Of a stretch of 64,000 bases of DNA, positions 36,461-47,495 are shown in pieces. The first letter of the stretch is position 1. Each line of letters begins with the position of its first letter. This DNA is from Cryptomeria japonica. Lineage: Eukaryota > Streptophyta > Pinopsida > Cupressales > Cupressaceae. Location of the stretch: the NCBI RefSeq assembly GCF_030272615.1, contig NC_081406.1, positions 482,145,900 through 482,209,899 of the forward strand, in the 5' to 3' direction. Made by a program: the position numbers and the translations under genes. The notes under the pieces are model-generated. The model had not been told where the DNA came from. It searched no databases and was given only the letters and a program-made list of their open reading frames with translations.

Positions 36461-37779
36461 GGGTAGGACAATTGGTAGATAAGAGATTTCAATTATAGTT
36501 CAATGATGGAAAATGCAAAATCATTAACAGATCTGGCTTGGAGATTGCAACCAGTACACAAACAAAAGGTAACAAATTTCATTTGAACTCCGGTTAGAAG
36601 ACATGTTTGATTACACATATTTATGAGAGTTGGCTATGGCATAAAGGTTGTTTCATGTGAATTTTGATTGCATTGTGAAGATCAGTTCAACTAAGGTTGT
36701 TAGAGATATACCTAAGATTATGAAGCCCTATAATCTGGTATGTAAAGAATGTCAAATGGGTAAACAAGTCAAAACCTTTTTAGGACTATACAAGATAAAT
36801 CAAACGATGTTCTTCATCTTATTCATAATGATTTGTGTGGCCCTTCTAGAGTTAAAAGCTTTCATGGTGATAGATATTTCATGCTAATCATTGATGATTA
36901 TTCTAGAATGATGTGGGTTACTTTTTTGAGAGAAAAATATGAAGTATTTGAAAAGTTTAAAATCTTTAAGGCTAAAGTGGAAACTGAGACAAGATTGAAG
37001 ATTAAATGTTTGAGATCAGATCATGGTGGAGAATTCACAGCCAGTGAGTTTAATAACTTTTGTGACAAGCATGGTATAAGGAGACAATTTTTTGCTCCCC
37101 GAACACCTCAGTAGAATGGAGTTGTGGAAAGGAAAAATAGAACTATCTTGGATGCTACTAGAACAATGATGATGGAAGCTAATCTACCTCATATCTACTG
37201 GAGAGAAGCAGTGAGTACAACACTTTACACATTCAATAGAGTACATATCAAAGGAGAAACCGGTAAGACACCCTATGAATTATGGTTTGGCAATACACCT
37301 ACAGTTAAGTATTTCAGAATTTTTGGTAGTAAATGTTATATCAGCAGAGATGATAATATTGGGAAATTTGATCCTAGATGTGATGAAGGCATATTTCTTG
37401 GTTATTCTAATGAAAGAAAAGCATATAGATGTTATAACAAGAGATTGTAGAGAATTTTGGAGAGTGCTAATGTCAAATTAGATGAGCTAAATAGAAGTCA
37501 AATAAGAATTTATGAGAAGGAACTAGTAGTGGAAATGATTATATCTGAACTGGTAGCACCTTTACCAGAATAGAGAGTTGAACGAGTTACTCCGGAAACA
37601 TCAGAGAATTCTACAGTAACTGAAGGACAGGGAAGAGGAATAGAGAGTCAGAAGACTCCTAGGTATGTGAGACTGAATCATTCTGAAGATAAAATCATTG
37701 GGGATAAGAGCAATGGAGTGATGACATGAATAAGACTAGAAACTAATGAAGTATGTTTAATTTCATAAGTTGAACCGAT
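36461..37779 (+). pseudogene. Copia E pre-integrase and integrase, broken
   Basis: After a degenerate pre-integrase region, the catalytic core has the D,D,E residues: LIIDDYSRMMW (near 36885), LRSDHGGEFTAS (near 37010), and NGVVERKNRTI after an in-frame TAG (near 37125). WREAV, TPYELWFG and FDPRCDEGIFLGYS follow, as expected for the copia integrase C-terminus. Stops lie near 37113 and 37448. From about 37460 to 37779 the linker to reverse transcriptase is poorly conserved. The working enzyme would insert the cDNA and leave the 5-bp duplications seen here. Confidence 0.88.
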
Positions 37780-38335
37780 ATCAGTAATTGAGGCATGCAA
37801 AGATGAATTTTGGTTAAAAGTTATGAAAGAAGAATTAGATCAGATTGAGAAAAATAACACATGGACGTTGGTTCCCCAACCTAAAAATAAAAATATTATT
37901 GGAACTAAATGGGTTTTTAGGAATAAATTGAATGAGGATGGTCAAGTTATAAGGAATAAGGCTAGATTGGCTTGTAAAGGATAATCTCAGAAGGAAGGAA
38001 TTGATTATGGAGAGACTTTTGCACTGGTAGCTAGGATTGAAGTTGTAAGATTATTTCTTTCCTATGTTACTTATAAAAACTACAAGGTTTATCAGATGGA
38101 TGTTAAATGTGCATTTTTGAATGGGGATCTTGATGAGGAAGTTTATATTGAACAACCTGATGGTTTTTCACTATCAGATGATACTGATATGGTTTGCAAG
38201 TTAAGGAAAGCTTTATATGGATTGAAACAAGCACCTAGATCTTGGTATGCAAGGTTGGATAAATATCTTTTGAAGCTTCGTTTTACTAAGGGAAGTGTTG
38301 ATAGTAATTTATATTATAAAATCACTGATGATGAT
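37780..38335 (+). pseudogene. Copia E reverse transcriptase, 5' half
   Basis: Runs from FWLKVMKEELDQIEKNNTW through [33 protein letters not shown] (first catalytic Asp region), [18 protein letters not shown] and SNLYYKI. An in-frame TAA sits in CKG*SQ near 37981. Insertion D breaks the gene at 38335, just before the YVDD motif. Confidence 0.9.
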
Positions 38336-38893
38336 TGTTGGAAAATGCACAATCCAATGAGAAATTGTAGGTGATTGAAGTTATTATCATTGATGGCAAC
38401 CTTACAATCCTATGGTATCGGCAGACACCAACACAAGCACAGACAACAACACCGGCACCGACAAAGGTGTTTACCAGCACCATGGCCGACAAGATTTTGT
38501 TTATTGTATTTTGTATATAATTGTAAAATCTTTTTGTAAGCCGACAAGGCGAATTGTATTAGGACTCATCTAAGTATGAGATCTTATAGAACATTTGTAA
38601 TAAGGAAAATGCGAGATGGATAATATGTGTGAATATTAAGGTAGATTGTGGAATAAGGTTTATGATTATAGCAAGAGCTTAAACCGGTACTGAACCTGGC
38701 ATAGCAGATGCTAAACCGAAGCAGTACATGACATTAATTTTACATGGTCCACTTTTGTAAGTCAGTGAGACTTCTCTTTTTGTATTTAAGCAGTGAGCTT
38801 TAGGCAGTTGGCCTTCCTGCATGTGCAGGCCCCTATTGTATCATGTAATATTCACTTACTGGCCAGTGAGCAAATATTGTGGGTCACAAATCC
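38336..38893 (+). repeat. 5' LTR of D, first part (left of C)
   Basis: Matches 51250 onward (TGTTGGAAAATGCACAATCC against TGTTGGCAAATGCACACTCC). It is cut by C at ACAAATCC and continues at 45800-46011. Confidence 0.9.
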
Positions 38894-39615
38894 TGTTAGG
38901 CCCAATATGGAAAGCTAATGTACTGAGAGGGGAGGGGTGAGTCATTACTTCAAATCGTTTCTTCAACACCAACTTTACTTGCTTATAACATACCTCGGTA
39001 ATCCATAGATTAAATTAGTAAACCCTTTTGTTTACTCTATTCCTTGACTGTTCTCTGAAATCCTTCTTGGTGACCTCTGTGTCTCTAACAGTCACAATAC
39101 TCAGTGCTTCCTTATCTATTACACATGTCTTGCTTCATACACCTTCTCTGATTTTTTTGATCCTCAATTAATGTTGTATAAATAGATCTCTTATGTTGGT
39201 GATCTGTTCATGCTTCGATCTTACAAACATGATTGATCAAATGAATAACCATACAAAATATTTCATTGGATAGATGACCTCAAGATCATACAAAATCTTT
39301 AAGGTGCAATTTCCTAAGTGATAATGATTCCCTGTTCCTTGATCTTGTAACACATTTACCATATGTGTCTAGGTTCAATGTATCTAGTGATACATTTCAC
39401 TCAGTGTGTGTTCACTTGGTATATCATTTTTGCTGCTCAGTAGACATAGAGTGTTACTCGGTAGATAGCTCGGTGTATACTAAGCTCTATGACTACTTTC
39501 TTCTATAACCGACTGCTCTGTGCTTACTGACTGAATGTTTCGATAGTAATAATCGACTAGAGTATATAGAATGACTTTGGACATAAAACTAATGGCAACT
39601 TAGTAAGTAGTAACA
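38894..39615 (-). repeat. 3' LTR of C (722 bp)
   Basis: Full-length copy. Positions 39204-39428 are missing from the other LTR. It contains GAGAGGGGAGGGGTGAGTCA at the left end. Confidence 0.9.
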
Positions 39616-39630
39616 ATCTCCCCTTTTGAC
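39616..39630 (-). promoter_or_regulatory. Polypurine tract of C
   Basis: The minus strand reads GTCAAAAGGGGAGAT directly before the LTR start TGTTAC. Confidence 0.85.
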
Positions 39631-39986
39631 ATTAGTTGAGATGTTTGACAAAACTTCTTTCAAAGTCATAACTCAAAAATCTATATACTTAGAAAATTTG
39701 ATTAAACTGACAGTATATACAATAGTCAATAAAATAGTATACTCAGATATACTCCCCTTATCAATATACTATTCATAACTCTGATTTTGCATGCTCGATG
39801 ATCAATGTTCTATGTTTACTGCACTTGATCTTTTCTCTTTGATCACTGCTTAGTGTTTACTGCTCCCTTGTCAAATTCAATTGTGCATTTGGATACTCTG
39901 GTCTGCTCGGTATACTCCCCCTGTATACTACACTCCCCCTTTGATACTTTGATTCTATACTCCCCCTTTTTGACAAGCATCAAAAC
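39631..39986 (-). other. 3' untranslated region of C with repeated purine tracts
   Basis: At least three more AAAGGGGGAGT-like tracts on the minus strand (near 39915, 39940 and 39965) and one weaker at about 39755. No gene. Confidence 0.6.
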
Positions 39987-42900
39987 TTAGTTACCATTCC
40001 ATGGAGGCAACTGGTCAAAAATGGATTTATACTTTGTCCTTGCATCGGTAAGAGTGGCGGAGAGGGCATCCTTGACACTATCCATGAGTGAATTCTAAGT
40101 TGTAATGTCGGCTAACAGTGAAATCAGTCCATCTAAAGTGCTTCCCTCTAGCTGAGTGAATAAAGAGGTAGCCTTGTTGATGTGTTATTGGACAGAGGAC
40201 AAGTTTGGAATGAATAAGGTTTGAAGAGTCATAATGTCCATCCTTATTTTGTGCTCTTCATTCCTAAGTTCCAATTGTTGAGCCATGAGATTTTGTAACT
40301 TGGTATAGAAATTCTGAATAGAATTTGGCTCAGTGGTCAATGTATGGGAGAGATTAGTGATCTCTTTCTCAATCACTTCTATTTTATTCTTGATGTCTTG
40401 AATGAATAAAAAAAATGTACAGAGTTTCTGAAATAAAGAAAGAATGTGTTTGAGTTGAGGGGACAACTCAACAATAAATTTGACAAGTTTTACTTTGCCA
40501 ATAGCAATAGCTTTCTGTACCTCTTCAATCATTTTTGCAGTGAGATCTTTGTCCTTCAACTTGCTCAAGTATTCAGACACGTCTACTCCAGATGTCTCTA
40601 TTTTAGTTAGGAGTTCATCCAGTTGAACATGGATGGCTACATCTTTTGTCACTGTAGCTTCAGGTAGCATATCTGTTAATAGTGCTTTCACCTTCTGAAG
40701 TACTCTGTTTTTCTTTTGTGTAGCCATTTGCTTCTCTTGTTCTGCTTTGGCTTTGCATAGTTCACCGAATTCAATAAGTGCTTGCCCTTTTAATTTGGAT
40801 ATGTCTACATTTGGCAACACTATTGGTTTTGACAAATCTAACTTGAAACTATGCTTTTTCATTTTCTTGTCTTTAGAAGAGGAGGTTTTCACTAGTTGAA
40901 CTAATACAATGGATTGGGAGGCTTGTTGACCCTTGGTAGGTTGCTTGGTAGAGGCAACACTTTTGTCAATTTCTTTAACCTCAGATGTAGCCTTCGGTGA
41001 ATCCTTGCTCTGGCTCTCAGTTGTAACATTTTCAGTGCTAGAAGGGGCTTGAGAAGTCTATCCCTCGGTGGCCTGAGAAGTAGCTTCTCCTTCTGTAGAC
41101 TTGTGACCCTCTTTTCCTTGTTCAGTATCCTGAGGTGCCTCAGTTGAAACATGTTGAGTGACCGGAGGATAGGGCTGAACTTGTTCCAAAACTGACTCAC
41201 TAGATACTAGTTTGGCATAAGCATTCCCTGCAATCATTTCCTGTTCTTGTACCTCGGTGTCCATGATATCCTCATCAATTTGTATAGTATCAGCGGGGTC
41301 TTGCTCAGTGATATCAGGATCTTGCTCGGTGACATCAACTATTTCAACTTCAACTTGTTCACCAACATTCTTGATTTGAAAGATTTCCTGCCACTTTTCC
41401 TTGGTCTCATTTTGTACTTCAAGATAAAGGTCATTCATCAATTTCAAGGCTCTTTGCTTGACTAGGAAGTTTGTCTGGTGGTTTTCAAATGTTCATTGAT
41501 CTCATCTACTGACATGTTTGAGAAGAGATGTACCAGACTTCTTTCTCTCATCTGTTTTTCCAAGTCCATAGCATATTTCCACCTGTTATCAATATGCAAA
41601 TACAATTCTTTTGGAAGAGAATTAGTTACTTCCAATGGGACCAATCAGAATTTCAGAAGTGTGTAGATGACAGCTTCTTCTATTTGTCTCTTTTCTTCAG
41701 CATTTCTGGATTCATACTTAACATATCTAAATGCTCCAAATCCACCATATTGTTTCAGATTAGCACATAAATTATCAACGCTATGTACATCTTTCTTTTG
41801 ACTCTTAACAATCTGAAATTTACTTGCGTCTTCAGATTCGGTGTCACTGGACTCTTTAGTCAAAATGAGTCTCTGAGTAGATTTCTTATAGGTTTTTGTT
41901 ACCTTTGGTGCAGCAACATTCTTTGGTTTCTTACTCGGTGATACTGCAGATGATCTTGTGTCTGGGCACTTTACTAAAGGAGTCGGTGATACCTTTGATG
42001 TATCCTGTTTCTTCCTTTTCAAAATTTTTCCTTTAGGCAACTCGGTGCTCAATGTAATAGCTACTTCTTGGGCTTTAGATTCCTCCTTGGTGATGACTTG
42101 AATGCTCTTGATAGGTGTGGAGGAAGAACCTTCTCCAAATTTCTCTGTTAATGCCTTAATCATTTGTGTTGCTTTCCTTGTAGCCCTAGGTACTACAATG
42201 CTCATCTTAACTTTTTCTTTAACTTCTTCATAGGTTCCGTACCTGATTTTTGTAGCATGCCTTGGAAGTGCAAGAAAAGAATCTATCTACTATTGTGTAA
42301 TGTCAAAATCAATCTCATAACCCATAAGTGGCAAAGATTGAGTTCTTGGTTCCACCACATTGACATAGCAGTAGTCGGTGTCTACTTCAAAGCATATATC
42401 ATCCTTGTATTTCTCCACTAACTTGGGTGAAATCCTATACCTGTTATGCATCTTTTCTTGAAACTTGCTAAAGTAATCATCCATAATATCATTGAAGTTA
42501 TCACCTAGCTATTTGATGAAGTCATTGATTTGATGGGTGATTGGTCGGTGTAGCTCCCAAACTACATTACCGATTGATGGAAAGAATTTCTCAAAATAGA
42601 AAAACATGCATACCAAAAGTGATCCAAACTTCAGTGAGCTTTGCCAAGTTGTTCTTCTTTGGCTTCCTTATGGTGTTTATATTTTCAAACAGATTTTTCA
42701 ACAACACTTCACAAAGATCAATCTTCATTCCCTTCTTCACAATTTTATAGGCTAAATCGACTGCTGCACAGGGTACATTGTTTTCCCTTGCTGATTGAAA
42801 GAAACAATAGCCTATGACTCTAATGGAAAACTTCAGCTCTGCATCTATGACATTATTTAGTTTTAGACCTCTGCAATCAGATTCTACTCTTGTTAAAGTG

Positions 42901-43367
42901 ATCAATTCCTTCTGTGAAATCATTTTCTGAGCTCAGGCATGGTCATAAATAGGGTAATCGGTGATCAAGTGGATGATTTCCTTGGTGATCTTGAATGGTT
43001 GCTCCTCTAACCACATTAAGTCATCATGAACTCTACTCAAAATAAATTTAACCCACTGGGGTTTGAAGACTCACGGGTAGGTTAGGGCTTTGGTCAATCC
43101 CTTGACTTTAATGTGTTCAAACTTGTTATCTAGTTTTCCATCGGTACACAACACATCATATGTGTCCTTAATCTCAACATGAACTAGTTCCTCAACACGA
43201 CACTTAGTGAAGAATCTAACATCCTCAACTAGTAAAACCCTATTCGGAATGAGTGAAAATGCAATTTTATCATCCGGTTCAGATGCTATTTTGGGAGTTA
43301 GAGAGTATTTCAGTGAGGGCTTTTCAATGTTCTCAACAACAATGGGCTTCTAGATCTTAGGTGCCAT
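39987..43367 (-). pseudogene. ORF2 of C (about 1,127 codons, broken)
   Basis: Starts at ATG 43367 (MAPKI, stop, KPIVVENIEK) and ends at TAA 39989-39987. The N-terminal half keeps family blocks: VHDDLMWLEEQPFKITKEII, LKLNNV...LKFSIRVIGY, and LVEKYKDDICFEV with VVEPRTQSLPLMGYE (near 42380). A Lys/Ser/Pro-rich basic region (42205-41800) follows, then a helical block (MVPLEVTNSLPKEL), an acidic Thr/Gln/Asp stretch (41447-41058), and a C-terminal helical, coiled-coil region (40892-40185) that continues after one stop to WNGN at the end. Compensating frameshifts lie between 42591 and 42484 and between 41644 and 41447. It is the most diverged of the five copies, so the shared blocks are informative. 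Function unknown. Confidence 0.72.
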
Positions 43368-43963
43368 TGCAAATTTTGGATAATCACTTAACAAAAGATC
43401 CTTAGCGTTTGAAAACTTTTTAAATGGCAGATGCTTTCCACTTAGTAAATGTAAAACAGATATTCACAACTGATATGATCAGTAAACTAGCTTGACAATG
43501 CGTTGTGATTGATGTAAATACCTTGAATTTCGCTTTGGAGGAGGTTTGATCGCCTTTGAATCGCTTTGCTATGCTTTCTTGAATACTTGGTAAGTGTGAA
43601 ATGACCGTGAAAAAGCTTTAAGTACACAATTTTTACCTTATCGAGCTCCGTGTAGTTAGGTAAGAAAACATTAAATGCACTCGATACCACTTCCTTTTTA
43701 TGCTTTTACCAAGTAGCCAGACTTCCTATATTTACCGACTAGACAGGCTTCAAAAGATTTGATAAAATTTCAAATTTCCTAATGCATCTTTAACTATGTA
43801 GATTTTGAATTAAGTACATGACAAAATAGGAACTGTTAAGATTTAACCTTGAGAGAATGCAGTCCCTTCATACCTTCACCGATTAATTTGGAATAGGTGC
43901 ACCTAACTCGGTAGGTAAGGTGCTTTCTTCATTTGACACAATTTCCTTCTTTTTCCAAATCAT
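43368..43963 (-). other. Spacer between gag and ORF2 of C
   Basis: About 600 bp. No conserved frame; corresponds to the spacers of A, D and H. Confidence 0.5.
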
Positions 43964-45235
43964 CTATAGTTTGCTTCTTATTTCCTCAGTGTCTCCTCTA
44001 GGTTGATCTCTACAATCTCTAGCCAAGTGTCCAACTTTGTGACAATGAAAACATGCCATACCAAGATTTCTCCATGATCTTCAGTTGTTCATTCCAAACC
44101 TTATAAAGTAGTTGGAACTTATATTTCCGTATCTTCCACAACATTCACACCATATCCTTGTATTGTAATCCCATGGTACTACAGTATACTGTCGATTAAG
44201 ATCTATGTGAGTTCGGTAGCTTCTAGTATTTGCTCGGTGTGCAGACCACATATAGTTCTTCTGCTTAAACCAGCACTTCTCGGTACTATGTCCATATCTA
44301 TTACAGTTTTTACAAAACCCTTTAAATTTTGCCTTCTGATAATTGCTAGCAGACTTTGTCCTACATTGGTTAGATGTGTGACCATATTTATTGCAATTGT
44401 AACAATAATCATTAGACCTTGTGACATTCGGTTGCTTACCTTTTTTGATTTGGCAAATGTTGGCAGTATGACCTTGATTTCCATAGTAGTTGCAAATAAG
44501 CTTCTTTCCTTTGATGTTCTTCTTGTTTCCAGCTTGCTTTGATGGTTCTCCTCTCTCGATAGTGTGGATTCCCTTCTTGGTAGAGTCTTTTCCTTTGTAA
44601 CTGAGTCCTACAACTTTGTTGGGTATTTTTGTATTAAGTTGCTCATCCAACATCTTTGATGCTTCATAACTCTTCTTCAGTGTTTCTTTGGATTTCTTCT
44701 TTGTTTCAAGTTCATCGATCAACCTTTATATTTCAAGTTTTAATGCTTGATTCTCATCATCTTTCAGATTTGCTTCATGATGTGCATAACCCAGTTGACT
44801 TGACAGATTTTGTTGAATTCTAGTCAACCTTGTGATTTCATCATTCCTTTCAGATACTAATGCTTCAAGATGTTGTTTTTCTCTTTCTAGATCTCTTAAT
44901 TTATCCTTGGTTGTCCTTAATGCATCAAGATTTTCAGTCATCTGTGTGCTGAAATGTTAATGTTCTCTTTTCATTGCTTTTAGCTGATCAGTCAGTGCTT
45001 TGTTCTTTTCTTTCAGTTCTCCAATCATTTCTTTAGTCTCTTCAGAAATACTATTGTCAGATGATGTCTCAATTTGTTCCACTAACTCTTGAGAGTCCTA
45101 CAAATCATTAGACAATCTTCTTCTAACTTTCAGAGATTTTTGCATTTGTTTCTGCATGTCAGTAATCACTTGATTAGCATGATCCAATTCATTTTGAAGA
45201 TTCACAATTCTCTGAGATTGTTTATAGCCTTCCAT
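43964..45235 (-). pseudogene. Gag-like coiled-coil/CCHC protein of C (424 codons, in-frame stops only)
   Basis: One frame from ATG 45235 (MEGYKQSQRIVNLQNELDHA) to TAG 43966-43964. About 260 residues of coiled coil come first. Then come five knuckles: a first with Cys to Tyr (CNYYGNQGHTANIC), two intact ones (CYNCNKYGHTSNQC, CKNCNRYGHSTEKC), a decayed one (CECCGRYGNISSNY), and an intact last one (CFHCHKVGHLARDC) near 44055-44015. Internal stops lie near 45098, 44960, 44726 and 44081. Same layout as A, D and H, with one more knuckle. I infer RNA binding and particle assembly. Confidence 0.78.
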
Positions 45236-45283
45236 TGATAAGATCTTTTTCTTTAGGCTGTTAAACCCTTTTCCAAGATTCAA

Positions 45284-45295
45284 GCTCTGATACCA
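45284..45295 (-). promoter_or_regulatory. Primer binding site of C (tRNA-iMet)
   Basis: The minus strand reads TGGTATCAGAGC exactly, two bases inside the 5' LTR. Confidence 0.92.
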
Positions 45296-45297
45296 AT

Positions 45298-45794
45298 TGT
45301 TAGGCCCAATATGGAAAGCTAATGTACTGAGAGGGGAGTGGTGAATCAGTACTTCAAATCCTTTCTTCAACACCAACTTTACTTGCTTATAGCATACCTC
45401 GATAATCCATAGATTAACTCGGTAAACCCTTCTGTTTACTATGTTCCTTGATTGTTCTCTAAAATCCTTCTCAGTGACCTCTATGTCTCTAACAATCACA
45501 ATACTCAGTGCTTCCTTATCTATTACACATGTCTTGCTTCATAAACCTTCTCTCATTTTTTTGATCCTCAATTAATGTTGTATAAATAGATCTCTTATGT
45601 CAGTGATTTTGCTACTCGGTAGACATAGAGTGTTACTCGGTAGATAGCTTGGTGTATACTAAGCTCTATGACTACTTTCTTCTATAACCGACTGCTCTGT
45701 GCTTACCGACTGAATGTTTCGGTAGTAATAACTGACTAGAGTATATAGAATGACTTTGGACATAAAACTAATGGCAACTTAGTAAGTAGTAACA
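45298..45794 (-). repeat. 5' LTR of C, 225-bp internal deletion (497 bp)
   Basis: Equal to the other LTR except for the missing segment corresponding to 39204-39428. The join reads GTGATTTTGC. The size difference, 722 minus 497, equals the gap exactly. Confidence 0.9.
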
Positions 45795-45799
45795 AATCC

Positions 45800-46011
45800 C
45801 ACCGAGGTTTTTCCCACACCGGGTTTCCTTGTTAAAAATATTGTGTTATGGTGTGCTTTCTATGTTATGGTTATTGTTCTTATTTACTGCATTAATTCTT
45901 GTTTACCGGTATATTGTTTTGAGATTCAATTCATTTAATAAGTTAAGAATATCCATAAACCGGTTAGATATTGATTCACCCCCCCTCTCAGTATCTTTGG
46001 GAATCCTAACA
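45800..46011 (+). repeat. 5' LTR of D, remainder (right of C)
   Basis: Continues the D LTR from CACCGAGGTTTTTCCC to CCTAACA and matches 51809-52026. It includes the C-rich run and CTCAGTATCTTTGGG. Confidence 0.9.
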
Positions 46012-46013
46012 AT

Positions 46014-46025
46014 TGGTATCAAAGC
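46014..46025 (+). promoter_or_regulatory. Primer binding site of D (tRNA-iMet type)
   Basis: TGGTATCAAAGC, one mismatch to the iMet complement, two bases after the LTR. Confidence 0.85.
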
Positions 46026-46082
46026 TTGGTCCTCTATTTTCATAATCCTAATAGCTTGAGGAAGGTTCTGACACCAGTACAG

Positions 46083-47191
46083 ATGGATAATAGAAGAAAG
46101 CAACTGGAAACATCTCTTGCAGATTATGAAGCAGAAAAGTTGAAAAATATAAAACTTGAAGATGATCTAAAGGCTGCATAGGAAATCATTCAAGGACTTC
46201 AGGAGAATCTTACTATTGCTAGGAAAAAAAGAAGAGAACTTCATGAGAAGATATAGAGTGATGATGATCAAAAAGAGACTCTTAATGATCTGTTAAGCAA
46301 ACTGAAACAAGAGAATATGTCTTTGAGAAATGAGATGCAAGACATGACCATAAGATTTTGTAAAGACACTGAAAATAGAAAGAAGAATGAAGATGATTTG
46401 GATAGAAGAATCAATGATGCTGCAAATGAAAATATAAGACTCGGTCATGAGAATGATATGTTAAAAACAAATATGATTCACTTGGAACATGATAAAACTG
46501 AACTCATGAGATAGAAGGATTTCTTGGAAAATGAGTTGTCTACTGCAAATCAACACAAGGAGAAATTCAAGAAAAGTTCAGAAGAACTTGATGACATGCT
46601 GAAAAATCAGAAACCTAATGGACACACTAATGGACTTGGCTTTGAAGTTGGTGAAAGCTCCGGCACTGCAAACAAACATGATCACAGCAAATCGGTAAGA
46701 CAACCTAATGCCTACAAATTTAATGAAAAATGTTTTAACTGTAACAAGTATGGTCATAGAGAAAATCAATGTAGATCTAGAAACTATCAGAACACCAATG
46801 CACCCACTGGTCAATGTTCTAAATGCAATAAAGTTGGTCATAACTCAAAAAATTGTAGAATGAATGTAAGATGTTATGTTTGTGGAAGATTTGGACACTT
46901 ATCTAATCAATGTTGAACACATATCGGCATAAGATATGGAAAAGCAATTCAGAAAAACAATGTGACTTGTTATGCTTGTAACAAGATTGGACATATTGCA
47001 AAATTTTGTAGAAGGCATCACTGGCAAATAACAAAGGACCTAGTTTGAAAGGTAAAGAAAAGGTTGAAGAAGTAAAGCAAGAATTTTCAAAACATTGGAT
47101 CAGAAAGTCAGAGATGAATTTTAATGAAGCTATCCCTTCACCGATAGAACAAATTATCACTCCACCGGCAGGAGATTCTTCATCTAACTGA
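46083..47191 (+). pseudogene. Gag-like coiled-coil/CCHC protein of D (four stops, one frameshift)
   Basis: ATG 46083 (MDNRRKQLETSLADYEAEKL) is the first after the primer site. The coiled coil (residues ~1-190) has three in-frame stops. Hinge and knuckles follow: CFNCNKYGHRENQC, CSKCNKVGHNSKNC, CYVCGRFGHLSNQC (then a stop) and CYACNKIGHIAKFC. All four knuckles keep their ligands, better than in A. A frameshift just after the last knuckle (near 47015) spoils the Lys-rich tail. The stop equivalent to that of A is TGA 47189-47191. Very similar to A, so the two elements are sister copies of one family. Confidence 0.8.
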
Positions 47192-47495
47192 AAAAAAACC
47201 TTTTGGGGGTATGGCAACAAATGTAAAATATGCTAGTTTACCCTCGGTTGATGATAAGAAGATGAAATGCTTCTTTACCGACAGATGAGTTAAGTTTTCA
47301 CTTAACCAGTAGACATTAAATGTGGTAGTTGAAGGAAATGACACTATAAAGCAAGTGTTTTGGCTCTTTTTTCATGTACCGAGCATTCAAATTTCCTGAG
47401 AGTGCGAAAAATCCCAAGCGAAGGCATCCATAGTGAGAAGTAAAGCAAATCATTCAATCACTCATATCTAAAGGTAGATTAAGGTATTTATAACA

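Larger units (their letters stand above)
38894..45794 (-). mobile_element. C: non-autonomous LTR element with gag and ORF2
   Basis: Innermost of the five-deep nest, 6,901 bp. LTRs are 38894-39615 (722 bp) and 45298-45794 (497 bp), both TGTTAGGCCC...GTAACA on the + strand. The duplication AATCC is at 38889-38893 and 45795-45799. Minus-strand order: 5' LTR, primer site, gag, spacer, ORF2, 3' UTR, polypurine tract, 3' LTR. Its proteins are clear but distant relatives of those of A, D and H. No pol genes. Confidence 0.92.

Noticed and set aside
39171-39181. GTATAAATAG as a TATA box in the 3' LTR of C
   Set aside because: It is on the + strand while C is transcribed on the minus strand; it may be chance.
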